In this document: positions 49,678-58,626 of the stretch, piece after piece | Layout of the letters: each line of letters begins with the position of its first letter | Position numbering within the stretch: position 1 is the stretch's first letter | Assembly (NCBI GenBank): GCA_046328525.1 | Contig: JAXLWK010000005.1 | Coordinates: forward strand, 310,001 to 374,000 | Direction: 5' to 3' | Length of the DNA: 64,000 bases | From: JBDHWG01 sp046328525 | GTDB lineage: Bacteria; Chloroflexota; Anaerolineae; Epilineales; JAHCIE01 | The notes under the pieces: model-generated | Seen by the model: only the letters and a program-made list of their open reading frames with translations | What the model was told of the DNA's origin: nothing | Database searches by the model: none | Made by a program: the position numbers and the translations under genes

Positions 49678-50376
49678 TCAGGGGTTGTTTTGGGCAGGGT
49701 CGTTGCCAGCCTCGATGCCGAGCCAGACGACGCGGTTGCCGCCGGGCAGCTCGTCCTTGATGCGGTTGCGAATGATAAGCGTTCCCGCGCGGGCGCCACG
49801 CGGCCACACGACATTGCCATATTGCCGCGCGAGCCAGTCGCTCTGGTAGACATCCACCACAACGTCTTCCGCCGGCGAATAGGTCTTGATGCGTTTAGCG
49901 TCAGGCGGCAGAAGCGCGCTAATTGCCGCGCGAGCATTCGGCAGGGGCAAAGCCTCCGTGTCGCTCAGATGGACATCCAGGTGCCAGATGTTGTTGTTCT
50001 TGAACTGTACCCAGTAGCGGCCGTTCTGATAGGTCGTCCAGGCTCCCTGAGACACGCCGCTATTGCCTCGCTCACGCTCCCATTCCCCTCGGCCGCGTCC
50101 CAGGCCCACACCCGGGAATTGCGGCGGGACGGCGGCCATCGCTTCGGGCGGACTCGCTGGCGGCGCGGCGGGCGCCTCGATCGCTCCGGCGACCAGCCCA
50201 GGCTGTGCGGCCGGGCGCGCCAGGGTGGCGGCGAAGTCCCCGGCTGCGACCCGAAAGCCCATCACTCCCACGGCCAGCACGAGAAGCGCCGGGAGTGCGG
50301 CGGCCAGCACGATGCGCCGTACCGAGCGAGGGGTTGACAACAGGCGGCGCGGCCGCCATGGATCTTGCGATGACAT
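49678..50376 (-). CDS. Membrane-anchored protein of unknown function
   Basis: A 232-aa protein with a cytosolic N-terminus of about 20 residues, one helix (RIVLAAALPALLVLAVGVMG) and an extracytoplasmic part. The latter has a Pro/Ala-rich linker and a soluble domain from WTTYQNGRYWVQFKNNNIWH to VVWLGIEAGNDP. It is conserved-looking (NNNIWHLDVHLSDTEALPLP) but I do not recognise the family. Between a GT4 and the large LamG protein, so likely part of the surface polysaccharide function. GAGGAG lies before the ATG. Confidence 0.6.
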   Translation of the reverse strand: MSSQDPWRPRRLLSTPRSVRRIVLAAALPALLVLAVGVMGFRVAAGDFAATLARPAAQPGLVAGAIEAPAAPPASPPEAMAAVPPQFPGVGLGRGRGEWERERGNSGVSQGAWTTYQNGRYWVQFKNNNIWHLDVHLSDTEALPLPNARAAISALLPPDAKRIKTYSPAEDVVVDVYQSDWLARQYGNVVWPRGARAGTLIIRNRIKDELPGGNRVVWLGIEAGNDPAQNNP

Positions 50377-50404
50377 TCTTTCTCTCCTCTCCGACGCTCC
50401 CAAC

Positions 50405-50459
50405 GTAGTAACGACTTCAGTCGTTTCCCAGGCCCCAGAACGGCTAAAGTCGTTACTAC
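50405..50459. repeat. GTAGTAACGACTT inverted repeat
   Basis: 13-bp outer arms GTAGTAACGACTT/AAGTCGTTACTAC with an inner shorter hairpin. It fills the 112-bp gap between two minus-strand genes. A 13-nt half copy occurs at 42896-42908. Confidence 0.9.
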
Positions 50460-50488
50460 ATCATGCGCAATCTATGGGTCACCGACCG

Positions 50489-53455
50489 TTAGTGCCCCAG
50501 GGTATAGTGGTTCTGAACCTGCGTCGCGCTCAGCGCAACGTTGTACACCGCCGGCTCGTCGAGGGCGCCGGGGAAGAAGAAGGCGCCGCCCGCTTCGCCC
50601 TGCCCAACGTTGAGCGCGCCGCTCGGGTTCGGCGTGTACGTCGTGATCGCGCCAGACGCCACCTGCGTCCCGTTCACGTACAGGCGGGCCGTCGTTCCGT
50701 CGAAAACGCCGACCAGGTGCGTCCACTGGTTGAGCGCCATCGGCCCCCCATCCAGGACGCTCATCGAGCCGACATTGTTGATCCAGAACTGCCAGTCGTT
50801 GTTCGACGCGGCATAGAGCACCCAGCCGTTGGGATAGGCGCGGCTGGAGATCACGCCGCGATACGCGCCGGCCCCACCCGTCGGATACGCCCACACCTCT
50901 ACCGAGAACGGACTGGGGTTGAGGGCAGCGCTGTAGGGCACGCTGACGAACTGACTCGTGCCGTTGAAGCTGACCGCCGTGTTACTGTCGCCGCGGATCG
51001 CGCCGGGTTGGCCCAGCGTCGGACTATTCACATAGCTGCCATTGTACGTCGCCCTCGCGTCGGTAGCCGTTGCGCCGCTGGATTCTCCAAGCCGCCAGTA
51101 CGCGACGGGGTTGTCGTTGAGCACTGCGCCATAGTAGGTCGAAGACGGCACAGTCGGGGTTGGGGTGGAAGTCGGGCCTGGCGTCGGAGTCGGGGTCACG
51201 GTCGGTGTGGCAGTCGGGGTAGGCGGTGGCGGAGCGCCGGCGTTGTAGTGGGTCTGCACCTGCGTCGCGCTCAGCGCGACGTTGTACACCGCCGCTTCAT
51301 CCAGCGCGCCCGGGAACCAGAAGTTCTGCCCAGGCTCTGCCTGGCCGAACACGAGATAGTTGTACGAGTTGGGGCTATAGCCCGCCGACACTCCGGAGCC
51401 TGTCAACACCCCATTCACGTACAGTCGCGCCGTCGTTCCGTCGAACGTGGCGACAATGTGATCCCAGCGGCCGGAGCTGATGGCGGCGCCGGTCACGGCG
51501 ATCATGCCGCTGCCGCTACTGACCCAGAATTGCCAGTGGTTATCGGCGCCGGCGTACACGACCCAGCCCCTGGGGTAGGCGCGGCTCGCCATCACGCCGC
51601 GATAGGTTCCCGATCCGCCATTAGCGTAGGCCCACACCTCGGCCGAGAACGTGGCCGTGTTGAGATTGGGGCTGTACGGCCCCTGGACATACTGCCCTGC
51701 GCCGTTGAAGGCGGCGGCCGGGTTGGGGTCGTTGGGAATGGCGCCGGGCTGACCGAGGCCGGGACCGCCGACGTACACCGCATTATACGTTCCGCGTTCG
51801 TCCCACGCCGCCGCGCCACCGCTCTCGCCGAAGCGCCAGTAGCCCACCGGATTGTCGGCCAGAATGAGGGCGCTATAGACGGTTGCCACCGATGTCGCAC
51901 GCGGCGTTGGCGTGAGCGTCGGCGTCGGCGTGACGGGCGGCTGGCTGGCGACGAAGTTATTGAGGATGTTGGCCGTCGTCTGCTGGATCCGCGCGTCCAC
52001 GTAGCCTACCGCGTCCAGCGCCCAACTCCAGGACATCGTTCCGGCGCTGAACACCTGGGCGCCGCTCGGCGCCTGGTAGACGGCGGAGTTGTGGAAGTCC
52101 GGCGTCGAGTTCGAGTTGGTGTAGGGCGAGTGGGCCAACAGCGTATAGGTCGTACCGCTGCTTTGCGGCAGAGCGAACTCGCTCATCGAGCGATCTGCCT
52201 CGTAGCCGACGATGCCGGCCACGCTGTCGCCGTCGTGCAGGCCGGTGCCGGCGTAGACCCAGTGGCCGCTGTTGGTGACTACGTACGGGACGGTGTTGTC
52301 GTTGAGGGTCTGAGACGTGAACTGCGCCCCCTCGAGCGTCTGTTCCGGGCGCAGCAGGGGTGAGTTGCGCCACATCACCGTCTTGAGGGTTGGGTCCTGC
52401 ATGGGGTCAATGACAGGGTCTTTGTAGCACGTGATGATGCGGTTGGGCACGCTACCCGCGGAAGGGTCCAGACGGATCTGCCAGTAGCCGGTGTTGGCCC
52501 CAAAGAACGCGAGGTTCACCCTGGACGTGCGCGCGTACTCGAGCGCATCGCGCGTCGCCTTGGACCAATACTCATCGTGGCCGACCGAGAGGAAGCCCTT
52601 GTAGTTCACCAGGCGGCCGCCATTGACGTGCGTGTCTATGTTGGTCGAGTAGGTGACATCGTAGCCTGACTTTTCGAGCCAGTGGACGAAGTTGATCTCC
52701 CACTGGTCGTAGTCGCCCAGGCCGCCGCCGGCCGAATACGGCCGGTCGAAAGACACCCTCACGGCGCGTGTCGTGCCCGCCACCGTGTTGGCCCCGTAGC
52801 TGTTGTACTCGTACAGACTCTTGCCGGTCGTGCCGTCGTCAGGCCAGTTGTTGTACGCCTGGTACGTCGTGACTGGCTGCTGATACATCAGACTGGCGAC
52901 GCGCGCGTCGTCGCGCACCACGAAGATGATGTAGCTCTGGTAGTTTTTGGCATTGGTCAACAACGCCAGGTAGATGCCGTCGGTCCACGTCGTCGGAACG
53001 TTGAGCGTGTAGCCCGCCGACCAGTTGCACGCGATCAGACCCGTGCTCGCATCGCGCGGGCACGCGGGCTGCGTCACCCCTGACAACGGGCCGATGTGCT
53101 GGAGCAGCCGGCCGCCAAGCCCCTGGTACCAGCCCATGCGGTAGATGTCAAGCGTGTAGGTCTGGACAGGCTTGACCGTCACATAGAAAGTGATCGGGCT
53201 GCCCTTGTTGACACTCGTCGCCGAGGCGTAGCCCTCAACCTGTTTCCCCACATCGTCGGCGACCCGATAGTTGCCGAGACCAAGCTCCCACTGGTCCGAT
53301 CCCGGCTGCTGGTTCTCGACCGTGATGGGGTTCGCGGCGAGGGCTGTGTTGAGCGGGATCGAGCCAAACGAGGCAAGCAACACCAGTGGCGCGACGAGCG
53401 CCACCCAAAGCAATGCGCGCCGCCCTACCTTCCAGACAAGTGACTTTGCCGACAT
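50489..53455 (-). CDS. Secreted protein: dimethylformamidase-beta-like domain plus two LamG domains
   Basis: A 988-aa exported protein. Signal anchor (RALLWVALVAPLVLLASFG), then a domain of about residues 45-500. It resembles the C-terminal part of N,N-dimethylformamidase beta subunit (YQAYNNWPDDGTTGKSLYEYN, FLSVGHDEYWSKATRDALE, AFFGANTGYWQIR). Thr/Pro linkers separate two concanavalin-like LamG domains (about residues 522-740 and 775-988). The LamG domains are near-duplicates (NPVGYWRFGES / NPVAYWRLGES; FDGTTARLYVNG in both). The amidase-like domain could be a hydrolase or a sugar-binding module; LamG suggests carbohydrate binding. GGGGAG lies eight bases before ATG 53455. Confidence 0.78.
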   Translation of the reverse strand: MSAKSLVWKVGRRALLWVALVAPLVLLASFGSIPLNTALAANPITVENQQPGSDQWELGLGNYRVADDVGKQVEGYASATSVNKGSPITFYVTVKPVQTYTLDIYRMGWYQGLGGRLLQHIGPLSGVTQPACPRDASTGLIACNWSAGYTLNVPTTWTDGIYLALLTNAKNYQSYIIFVVRDDARVASLMYQQPVTTYQAYNNWPDDGTTGKSLYEYNSYGANTVAGTTRAVRVSFDRPYSAGGGLGDYDQWEINFVHWLEKSGYDVTYSTNIDTHVNGGRLVNYKGFLSVGHDEYWSKATRDALEYARTSRVNLAFFGANTGYWQIRLDPSAGSVPNRIITCYKDPVIDPMQDPTLKTVMWRNSPLLRPEQTLEGAQFTSQTLNDNTVPYVVTNSGHWVYAGTGLHDGDSVAGIVGYEADRSMSEFALPQSSGTTYTLLAHSPYTNSNSTPDFHNSAVYQAPSGAQVFSAGTMSWSWALDAVGYVDARIQQTTANILNNFVASQPPVTPTPTLTPTPRATSVATVYSALILADNPVGYWRFGESGGAAAWDERGTYNAVYVGGPGLGQPGAIPNDPNPAAAFNGAGQYVQGPYSPNLNTATFSAEVWAYANGGSGTYRGVMASRAYPRGWVVYAGADNHWQFWVSSGSGMIAVTGAAISSGRWDHIVATFDGTTARLYVNGVLTGSGVSAGYSPNSYNYLVFGQAEPGQNFWFPGALDEAAVYNVALSATQVQTHYNAGAPPPPTPTATPTVTPTPTPGPTSTPTPTVPSSTYYGAVLNDNPVAYWRLGESSGATATDARATYNGSYVNSPTLGQPGAIRGDSNTAVSFNGTSQFVSVPYSAALNPSPFSVEVWAYPTGGAGAYRGVISSRAYPNGWVLYAASNNDWQFWINNVGSMSVLDGGPMALNQWTHLVGVFDGTTARLYVNGTQVASGAITTYTPNPSGALNVGQGEAGGAFFFPGALDEPAVYNVALSATQVQNHYTLGH

Positions 53456-53555
53456 AGCTACTCTCCCCTCTGAACCTCTACCTAAGTAGACCAGAGCAGG
53501 CTCAGGCAAAATACACATATGTCTCGGCGACGCGACCGCATCCCCATGCCCCTGA

Positions 53556-53726
53556 CGCTCGTGCTGCAAGCGCGTGCTGGAGAAGGACTGGGACAAGATC
53601 GAGGGATATGGGGCGCTGGGCGACCTGACGCACGCGATCATCGGGACGAAAGTGGACGGGCGCATCCACTACGGCTGGCTGCAGCTAATACTACAACGAC
53701 CCGATTTATGTTATACTCTTCTATAG
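53556..53726 (+). pseudogene. Probable decayed coding remnant
   Basis: About 42 codons from 53565 have strongly G/C-ending third positions and read CKRVLEKDWDKIEGYGALGD, then LTHAIIGTKVDGRIHYGWLQ. The last phrase recalls tails of secreted proteins. There is no start codon after the upstream stop (53553), and the frame runs on to TAG at 53724 with AT-rich codons. Likely the stub of a former gene. Confidence 0.35.
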
Positions 53727-53950
53727 CGGTCGTGATATGACCTGCCGATCTTTGCGCGTCGGCCTCAGGTCGGCGTGCCTGATTGGTCGGGGCGCGGTCG
53801 TCAGCCCACTCGGCTGCGTGTCCTTGAGGGCGAGCCGACGAGCCAAACGGTTCGTGACTACGCGGCCGCCGTGCCGTCTCTCGCTCTTACGTCAACCGTC
53901 GTTGGAGTATTAGCAAGTGCGGTGCTATCCCCGCATCAGCCGGGCTGATG

Positions 53951-54007
53951 CAAGGCGCAAAGAAAGACAACGGGGGTTTCCTCTTTGCGTCATTGCGCCC
54001 TTGCGTT
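53951..54007. repeat. Octamer-arm hairpin repeat (family A)
   Basis: Arms GCAAGGCGCAAAGA and CTCTTTGCGTCATTGCGCC with complementary core, ending 26 bases before the ATG at 54034. More diverged than the copies at 24094 and 63498. Confidence 0.8.
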
Positions 54008-54033
54008 ACTGTCCACTTCTTGAGGGAGATGAG

Positions 54034-55176
54034 ATGCACAGCGAGCAGCGCGCCCGGACGCGCGATCTTCTGAAGTCGAAGGGCATCCGCGCCGCCCTGT
54101 TCGCCAGCCGCGCCAGTGTGACCTGGCTGACCGGCTTTGCGCCCGCGCCCCAGGTCGGCGTGAGTTTTGCCGCCGGCGGGCCGCCCCTGGTGTGGTACGC
54201 CGACGGCCACTTCACCCTGCTGGTCATGCAGCGGCATTTGGCAGAGACGGCGGCCTTCGGGCAAGAGCCGGACGGCTCGGCCGCCGCCTATGAGGGCGCC
54301 TCCATTGACACCGCGCTGCGCAGCCCGGCGAACCTGGCCGACCTGCTGGCCGAGACGGTCGCCGCGGCCTCCGTGCGGGCCGGGAAGGTTGGCGTCGAGG
54401 AGCGGGACCTGCCAGTGGCGCTGTGGTACACGCTGCGCGACCGCCTGCCGGAGCGCGTGACCCTGACCCCCGTGGACGGCTGGCTGGAGCCGCTCCGCAT
54501 GGTCAAGACGCCGGAGGAGCTGGTCAAGCTCATGGACAACTTCGCCCTCGCGGGCATCGGCCAGGCGGCGGCGCGGCGCGCGACCCGCGTCGGGCAGCGC
54601 GAGATTGACGTGTGGGCGGCGGCGCACTCGGCTATCCAGCGCGCAGCGGGCGAGCGCATCCCCCTCGGCAACGACTGTGTCGTCGGCTACCGCGACGACA
54701 ACGTTGGCGGCTGGCCGCTGGACTACCCCATCCGCGCCCAGGATTCTCTCATCGTGGACCTGAGTACGATACGTCACGGCTACTGGAGCGACGGCGCAGC
54801 GACCTACTACGGCGGCACGCCGACGGAGCGCCAGGCGGCGATGCACCGGACGGTGGAGCGCGCCCTGGCGCTTGGCATCTCGATGATCCGGCCGGGGGCC
54901 GTCGCCGGCGAGATAGACCGCGCCATGCGCCGCTTCATCGCCGACGCCGGCTACCCGGTGTACCACCACCACACCGGCCACAGCGTCGGCGTCACGAGCC
55001 ACGAGTCGCCGCGCATCGTGCCGTACAGCACCGAGATCATCGAGCAGGACATGGTGCTGATGCTGGAGCCGGGCATCTACTTTCCCGGCGAGACGAGCGT
55101 GCGCCTGGAAGACGCGGTGTTGGTGACGGCCACGGGCGCGCAGCGCCTGACCCACCACGACAAGAGTCTGCCGTGA
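54034..55176 (+). CDS. M24-family metallopeptidase (Xaa-Pro peptidase-like)
   Basis: A 380-aa creatinase/aminopeptidase-P-type enzyme. The N-terminal creatinase-like domain is followed by a pita-bread domain. Metal-site residues are visible: IVDLSTIRHGYWSDGAATYY (two Asp), VYHHHTGHSVGVTSHE (His), VLMLEPGIYF (Glu) and VRLEDAVLV (Glu). Dinuclear-metal exopeptidase or dipeptidase; substrate unknown. GGGAG upstream of the ATG. A second M24 protein is at 59271. Confidence 0.85.
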   Translation: MHSEQRARTRDLLKSKGIRAALFASRASVTWLTGFAPAPQVGVSFAAGGPPLVWYADGHFTLLVMQRHLAETAAFGQEPDGSAAAYEGASIDTALRSPANLADLLAETVAAASVRAGKVGVEERDLPVALWYTLRDRLPERVTLTPVDGWLEPLRMVKTPEELVKLMDNFALAGIGQAAARRATRVGQREIDVWAAAHSAIQRAAGERIPLGNDCVVGYRDDNVGGWPLDYPIRAQDSLIVDLSTIRHGYWSDGAATYYGGTPTERQAAMHRTVERALALGISMIRPGAVAGEIDRAMRRFIADAGYPVYHHHTGHSVGVTSHESPRIVPYSTEIIEQDMVLMLEPGIYFPGETSVRLEDAVLVTATGAQRLTHHDKSLP

Positions 55177-55337
55177 CACTTCGTCCGTTGCGTAACTAAT
55201 CGGGGCGTCGGACGGTATTTGATATAGAGCGGTAGGCCCCGATGCGGCTCTGTTCGCGTTTGCCGCGCCCAGCCCCCGTAGGCCCCGCGTATGGCGATAG
55301 GCGCGCATTTGTTAAGTGCAATCAGGCAAAAGTAGGG

Positions 55338-55343
55338 TATAAT
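55338..55343 (+). promoter_or_regulatory. -10 element TATAAT
   Basis: Perfect TATAAT 53 bases before the acyltransferase-fusion ATG. No good -35 at standard spacing. Confidence 0.4.
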
Positions 55344-55396
55344 TAGACCAGACACGAGCGCGCGCTGACCGTGCGCCGCTCGCTGTCGGAGATCGA

Positions 55397-57766
55397 ATGG
55401 CGAAACGAACCCCTCAGACCGGCGTAGCGCAACCGAAAGCGGGAAACGGCGGCCCACGCCTACCCTATCTTCCTGGCCTCGATGGTCTGCGCGCCGTGGC
55501 CGTCCTCGCTGTCATCGCCTACCATGCCGACATGGGCTGGCTGTCCGGCGGCTTCCTGGGCGTCGAGGTGTTCTTCGTCATCAGCGGCTACCTCATCACC
55601 ACGCTCCTCGTCGCCGAGTGGGAGGGGAACGACCGCATTGATTTCAAGTCCTTCTGGCTGCGCCGCGCCCGCCGCCTTCTCCCCGCCGTCTTCGTCCTCA
55701 TCGCCGCTGTTCTGACGATCACCGTCCTGTTCTTACCGGACGAAGTGGCGAGTCTGCGCAGCGACGCAGCGGCGGCCATCGCCTACGTCACCAACTGGTG
55801 GCTCATCATCAGCCAGAAATCGTACTTCGAGGCCGTCGGGCGGCCGTCCCTGCTACGCCACTTGTGGTCCCTGGCCGTCGAGGAGCAGTTTTACCTCGTC
55901 TGGCCGCTCATCATGGCCGGGATGCTGTGGCTGCTATGGCGCGGTAAGCGGCTCCTGGCGATTGGCCTGGTGGTTGGCGCCGCGGTCGCCTCCTCGATCT
56001 GGATGGCGGCCCTCTACCAGCCGGACGTAGACCCCTCCCGCATCTACTACGGGACGGACACGCGCGCCGCCGGCTTCCTGCTCGGTGCGGCGCTCGCCCT
56101 GGCCTGGTCGCCCTTCCGCCTGCGCCGCCCCGCCGCCCGCCGCCACCGCGTCGCCCTCGACGTTGTCGGCTTCGCCGCCCTGGCCGGCCTCCTGGTCGCC
56201 GGACTGAAGTTCGACGAGTTCACGCCGTTCCTCTACCACGGCGGCTTCCTGCTGGTCGGCCTCATCACCGCCATCGCCATCGCGGCGGTGGTGCACCCCG
56301 GCGCGAAGGTGTTCCCGCTCATCCTCGGCTGGGGCATCCTGCGCTGGATTGGGCTGCGCTCCTACGGCATCTACCTCTGGCACTGGCCCGTGTTCATGCT
56401 GACGCGCCCGGAGCTGGACGTCACCCTCGGCGGGTGGACGCTGCTTGGCGTGCGCCTCGCCATCACCTTTGTCCTGGCCGAGCTATCGTTCCGCGTTATC
56501 GAAACGCCCATCCGCAACGGTGTCCTCGGCCGCGCCTGGGCCGGGTTCAAGACGGCGCGGGGGACGCAACGCCGCCGCCTGACCTTTGGCTGGGCAGCCA
56601 TCGCCGCGGCGCTGACGATTTTCGTCGCGGCCCTGAGCGTGACCGTGGCGACCGCCCGCGAGCCGGCGCCGCCGCCATACCTGGCCGTGCAGGCAATTGA
56701 CACGTTCGATGTGACGCCGTCGCCCCCGGTGGTCGTCGCCGCGCCGACCACGCCGGCCGATATGGGAACGGGGGTGAAACCCACACCGACCGGCCTGCCG
56801 GCGGCCGTCGTCATGCGCGTGGACGACACGTCCGCGCCGACGTTCGCGCCGGAGACCAGCCAGGAGATCGCCAGCTCCGCCGGATCGGGCAGCGCCCAGC
56901 CGACGCCGGAGTTTGTGCCGCCGCCCATCGGCGAAAGCCCGCGCCACCCCTGGGGGACAGCGGGCGGGCCGACGCCAACCGCCACTCAGACGCCCACCCG
57001 CGAGGCAACCGCGCGCGTGGCCGTCAATGTGCGCCAGGGGCCGAGCCGCGATTTCGGCGTCGTCAAGGTGCTGGACGCGGACGAGCGCGTGACGGTGGTC
57101 GGCCGGACCGCCGACAACGTCTGGTACAAGGTGCGCACGGGAGACAACACCGAGGGCTGGCTTGCCGCTGAGTTCCTCATCCTGGACGGCGCGGACGCGC
57201 TGGCCGTCGTCGCCACACCCACCGCCCCCCCGACAGCGCCCGGCGCGCAGGCGAATGCCGACGCTGGCCCGCAGCCGCCCGCGCCGCCGATTGTCCCGGC
57301 CAACATTCGCGTGACCGCCATCGGCGACTCGGTCATGCTAGGCGCGGTGGCGGAGTTTCAGCGTGTCATGGGGAGCGTGAACGTGGATGCGGCGGTGGGG
57401 CGGCAGGCAAGCCAGGCGGTTGACATCCTGCGCGCTCGCCGCGACGCGGGGCAGCTCGGCCAGGCGGTCGTGCTTCACGTCGGGAGCAACGGCACGTTCA
57501 ACGCGCGCCAGTTCGAGACGCTCATGGACGTGCTCCAGAACACAAAGCGCGTCGTCATCGTCAACGACAAGGTGCCGCGCACCTGGCAGGAGTCCAACAA
57601 CCGCATGCTGGCCGAGAGCGTCGCCGCCTACCCGAACGCCGTGCTTGTGGACTGGAATAGCGTCGGCGCGGCGCACCCGGAGTATTTCTGGAACGACGGC
57701 ATCCACCTGCGGCCGGAGGGCGCGCGCGCCTACGCGACGCTCATTGCCCAGGCCATCATGCGATAG
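55397..57766 (+). CDS. Acyltransferase-3 / SH3b / SGNH fusion protein
   Basis: A 789-aa cell-surface O-acyltransferase. Residues 20-415 form a ten-helix OafA-type acyltransferase-3 domain (LDGLRAVAVLAVIAYHAD with the catalytic His; FLGVEVFFVISGYLIT; FWLRRARRLLP). After a Pro/Thr linker comes an SH3b domain (VNVRQGPSRDFGVVKVLDAD…GWLAAEFLIL, residues about 540-605). Last is an SGNH hydrolase-like domain with GDSVML (block I), HVGSNG (block III) and DGIHLRPEG (catalytic Asp-His), residues about 635-789. It likely O-acetylates a surface glycan. GGAG five bases before the ATG. The stop codon coincides with the target duplication of the following insertion sequence. Confidence 0.85.
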   Translation: MAKRTPQTGVAQPKAGNGGPRLPYLPGLDGLRAVAVLAVIAYHADMGWLSGGFLGVEVFFVISGYLITTLLVAEWEGNDRIDFKSFWLRRARRLLPAVFVLIAAVLTITVLFLPDEVASLRSDAAAAIAYVTNWWLIISQKSYFEAVGRPSLLRHLWSLAVEEQFYLVWPLIMAGMLWLLWRGKRLLAIGLVVGAAVASSIWMAALYQPDVDPSRIYYGTDTRAAGFLLGAALALAWSPFRLRRPAARRHRVALDVVGFAALAGLLVAGLKFDEFTPFLYHGGFLLVGLITAIAIAAVVHPGAKVFPLILGWGILRWIGLRSYGIYLWHWPVFMLTRPELDVTLGGWTLLGVRLAITFVLAELSFRVIETPIRNGVLGRAWAGFKTARGTQRRRLTFGWAAIAAALTIFVAALSVTVATAREPAPPPYLAVQAIDTFDVTPSPPVVVAAPTTPADMGTGVKPTPTGLPAAVVMRVDDTSAPTFAPETSQEIASSAGSGSAQPTPEFVPPPIGESPRHPWGTAGGPTPTATQTPTREATARVAVNVRQGPSRDFGVVKVLDADERVTVVGRTADNVWYKVRTGDNTEGWLAAEFLILDGADALAVVATPTAPPTAPGAQANADAGPQPPAPPIVPANIRVTAIGDSVMLGAVAEFQRVMGSVNVDAAVGRQASQAVDILRARRDAGQLGQAVVLHVGSNGTFNARQFETLMDVLQNTKRVVIVNDKVPRTWQESNNRMLAESVAAYPNAVLVDWNSVGAAHPEYFWNDGIHLRPEGARAYATLIAQAIMR

Positions 57767-57784
57767 TAACCAATGGTGCTAGTT

Positions 57785-58570
57785 TCAGAGGCTGAACTCG
57801 GCAATGGAGAGATGGACGAAGCCATCATCGTCTGGTGTCAGCCCATGCCACTGCACCAAGACGTTGAAGGCGGCCATGGTCCAGGCCAAGCGCGCCTCAA
57901 AGTAGTCCCAGATGCGGTGCGCCACCTTCTTGAAGTGACACACCGTCGTCAGCATCGACAGGACCGTCTCGATAACCATGCGCACGTTCCACTCACCGCG
58001 TTGGCAGACCTTCATGTTCGGCGGATCGCCGGCCTGGGCATGAAACCCGTAGTCGGTCAGGACAATCATGACCTCATCGTACGGCGCGATCAAGGCCTGG
58101 AAGGTGGTATCATGGACGTTGGCGGTCGCGCAGTCCCAGGCGACAATCAAGCCCAGCTGGTTGAGGACAAAGGCCAGCTTGCCGCCGACGATCCAACGCT
58201 TGTTGGACACGCCCTTCTTGCCGATCTGGTGGCGACTGCGACCCTCACGGATGGGATGCAGCAGTTCGATGCCGTAGCTGTCGGCGACGCCCAACACGGT
58301 AGGTTGAGCCAGGAAGAAGGTTGTCCAGGCGTGATGCGTTTTCAACAGCCGAAACAAGCGCGTCCGCTCGGGCAGCTTAGGAAACCAGGGTCGCCAATCG
58401 CGCGCCAGCCAGCGATAGAAGGCGCGGTTGCCGACGCCCTTGAGGGCGAACAAGAGACCCAGCGTCACAATCTCACTGGGGTACAAGCTCGCTTGGCTGT
58501 GCTTGCGGATCGTGGGCATGGCATCATCTACCCGACAGAACAGTTCGATGATAAAATCCTCGGTGGACAT
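57785..58570 (-). CDS. IS982-family DDE transposase
   Basis: A 261-aa transposase. Catalytic residues in GVADSYGIELL (Asp97), IVLTDYGFHAQ (Asp173) and VIETVLSML (Glu201), a D-D-E spacing usual for IS982. LHPIREGRSRHQIGKKGVSNK is a family-typical basic segment. GGAGG lies six bases before the ATG. The stop codon begins within the terminal repeat. The gene looks intact, and the element probably functional. Confidence 0.92.
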   Translation of the reverse strand: MSTEDFIIELFCRVDDAMPTIRKHSQASLYPSEIVTLGLLFALKGVGNRAFYRWLARDWRPWFPKLPERTRLFRLLKTHHAWTTFFLAQPTVLGVADSYGIELLHPIREGRSRHQIGKKGVSNKRWIVGGKLAFVLNQLGLIVAWDCATANVHDTTFQALIAPYDEVMIVLTDYGFHAQAGDPPNMKVCQRGEWNVRMVIETVLSMLTTVCHFKKVAHRIWDYFEARLAWTMAAFNVLVQWHGLTPDDDGFVHLSIAEFSL

Positions 58571-58626
58571 CAGGTTCCTCCGGTCTGGTTGGTGTGGGAA
58601 CCCCAGACTACTCGAACCTGATGTCC
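58565..58626 (-). promoter_or_regulatory. Stem-loop over the transposase start codon and RBS
   Basis: GGACATCAGGTTC (58565-58577) and GAACCTGATGTCC (58614-58626) are perfect 13-bp complements. An inner 6-bp pair GTCTGG/CCAGAC lies at 58583-58588 and 58603-58608. The transposase ATG is inside the first arm and the GGAGG adjoins it. Transcripts entering from outside the element would hide the start, as in other insertion sequences with protective hairpins. Confidence 0.65.

Larger units (their letters stand above)
53456..54033. other. 578-bp intergenic region
   Basis: Between divergent genes. It contains a coding remnant (53556-53726), a small hairpin GCATCAG/CTGATGC near 53934-53951, and a family A repeat (53951-54007). 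No intact gene is visible. Confidence 0.6.

Noticed and set aside
47525..49849. Plus-strand frames opposite the GH5-like and GT4 genes
   Set aside because: Antisense shadows; the minus-strand proteins carry catalytic motifs and Shine-Dalgarno sequences.
50063..52363. 766-codon plus-strand frame opposite the LamG protein
   Set aside because: Arg/Ala/Val-rich with no domain; the minus-strand frame encodes recognisable LamG and dimethylformamidase-like sequence.
53690..53950. Possible tRNA or structured RNA near the small hairpins
   Set aside because: No cloverleaf, no T-loop GTTCRA sequence and no acceptor stem could be drawn.
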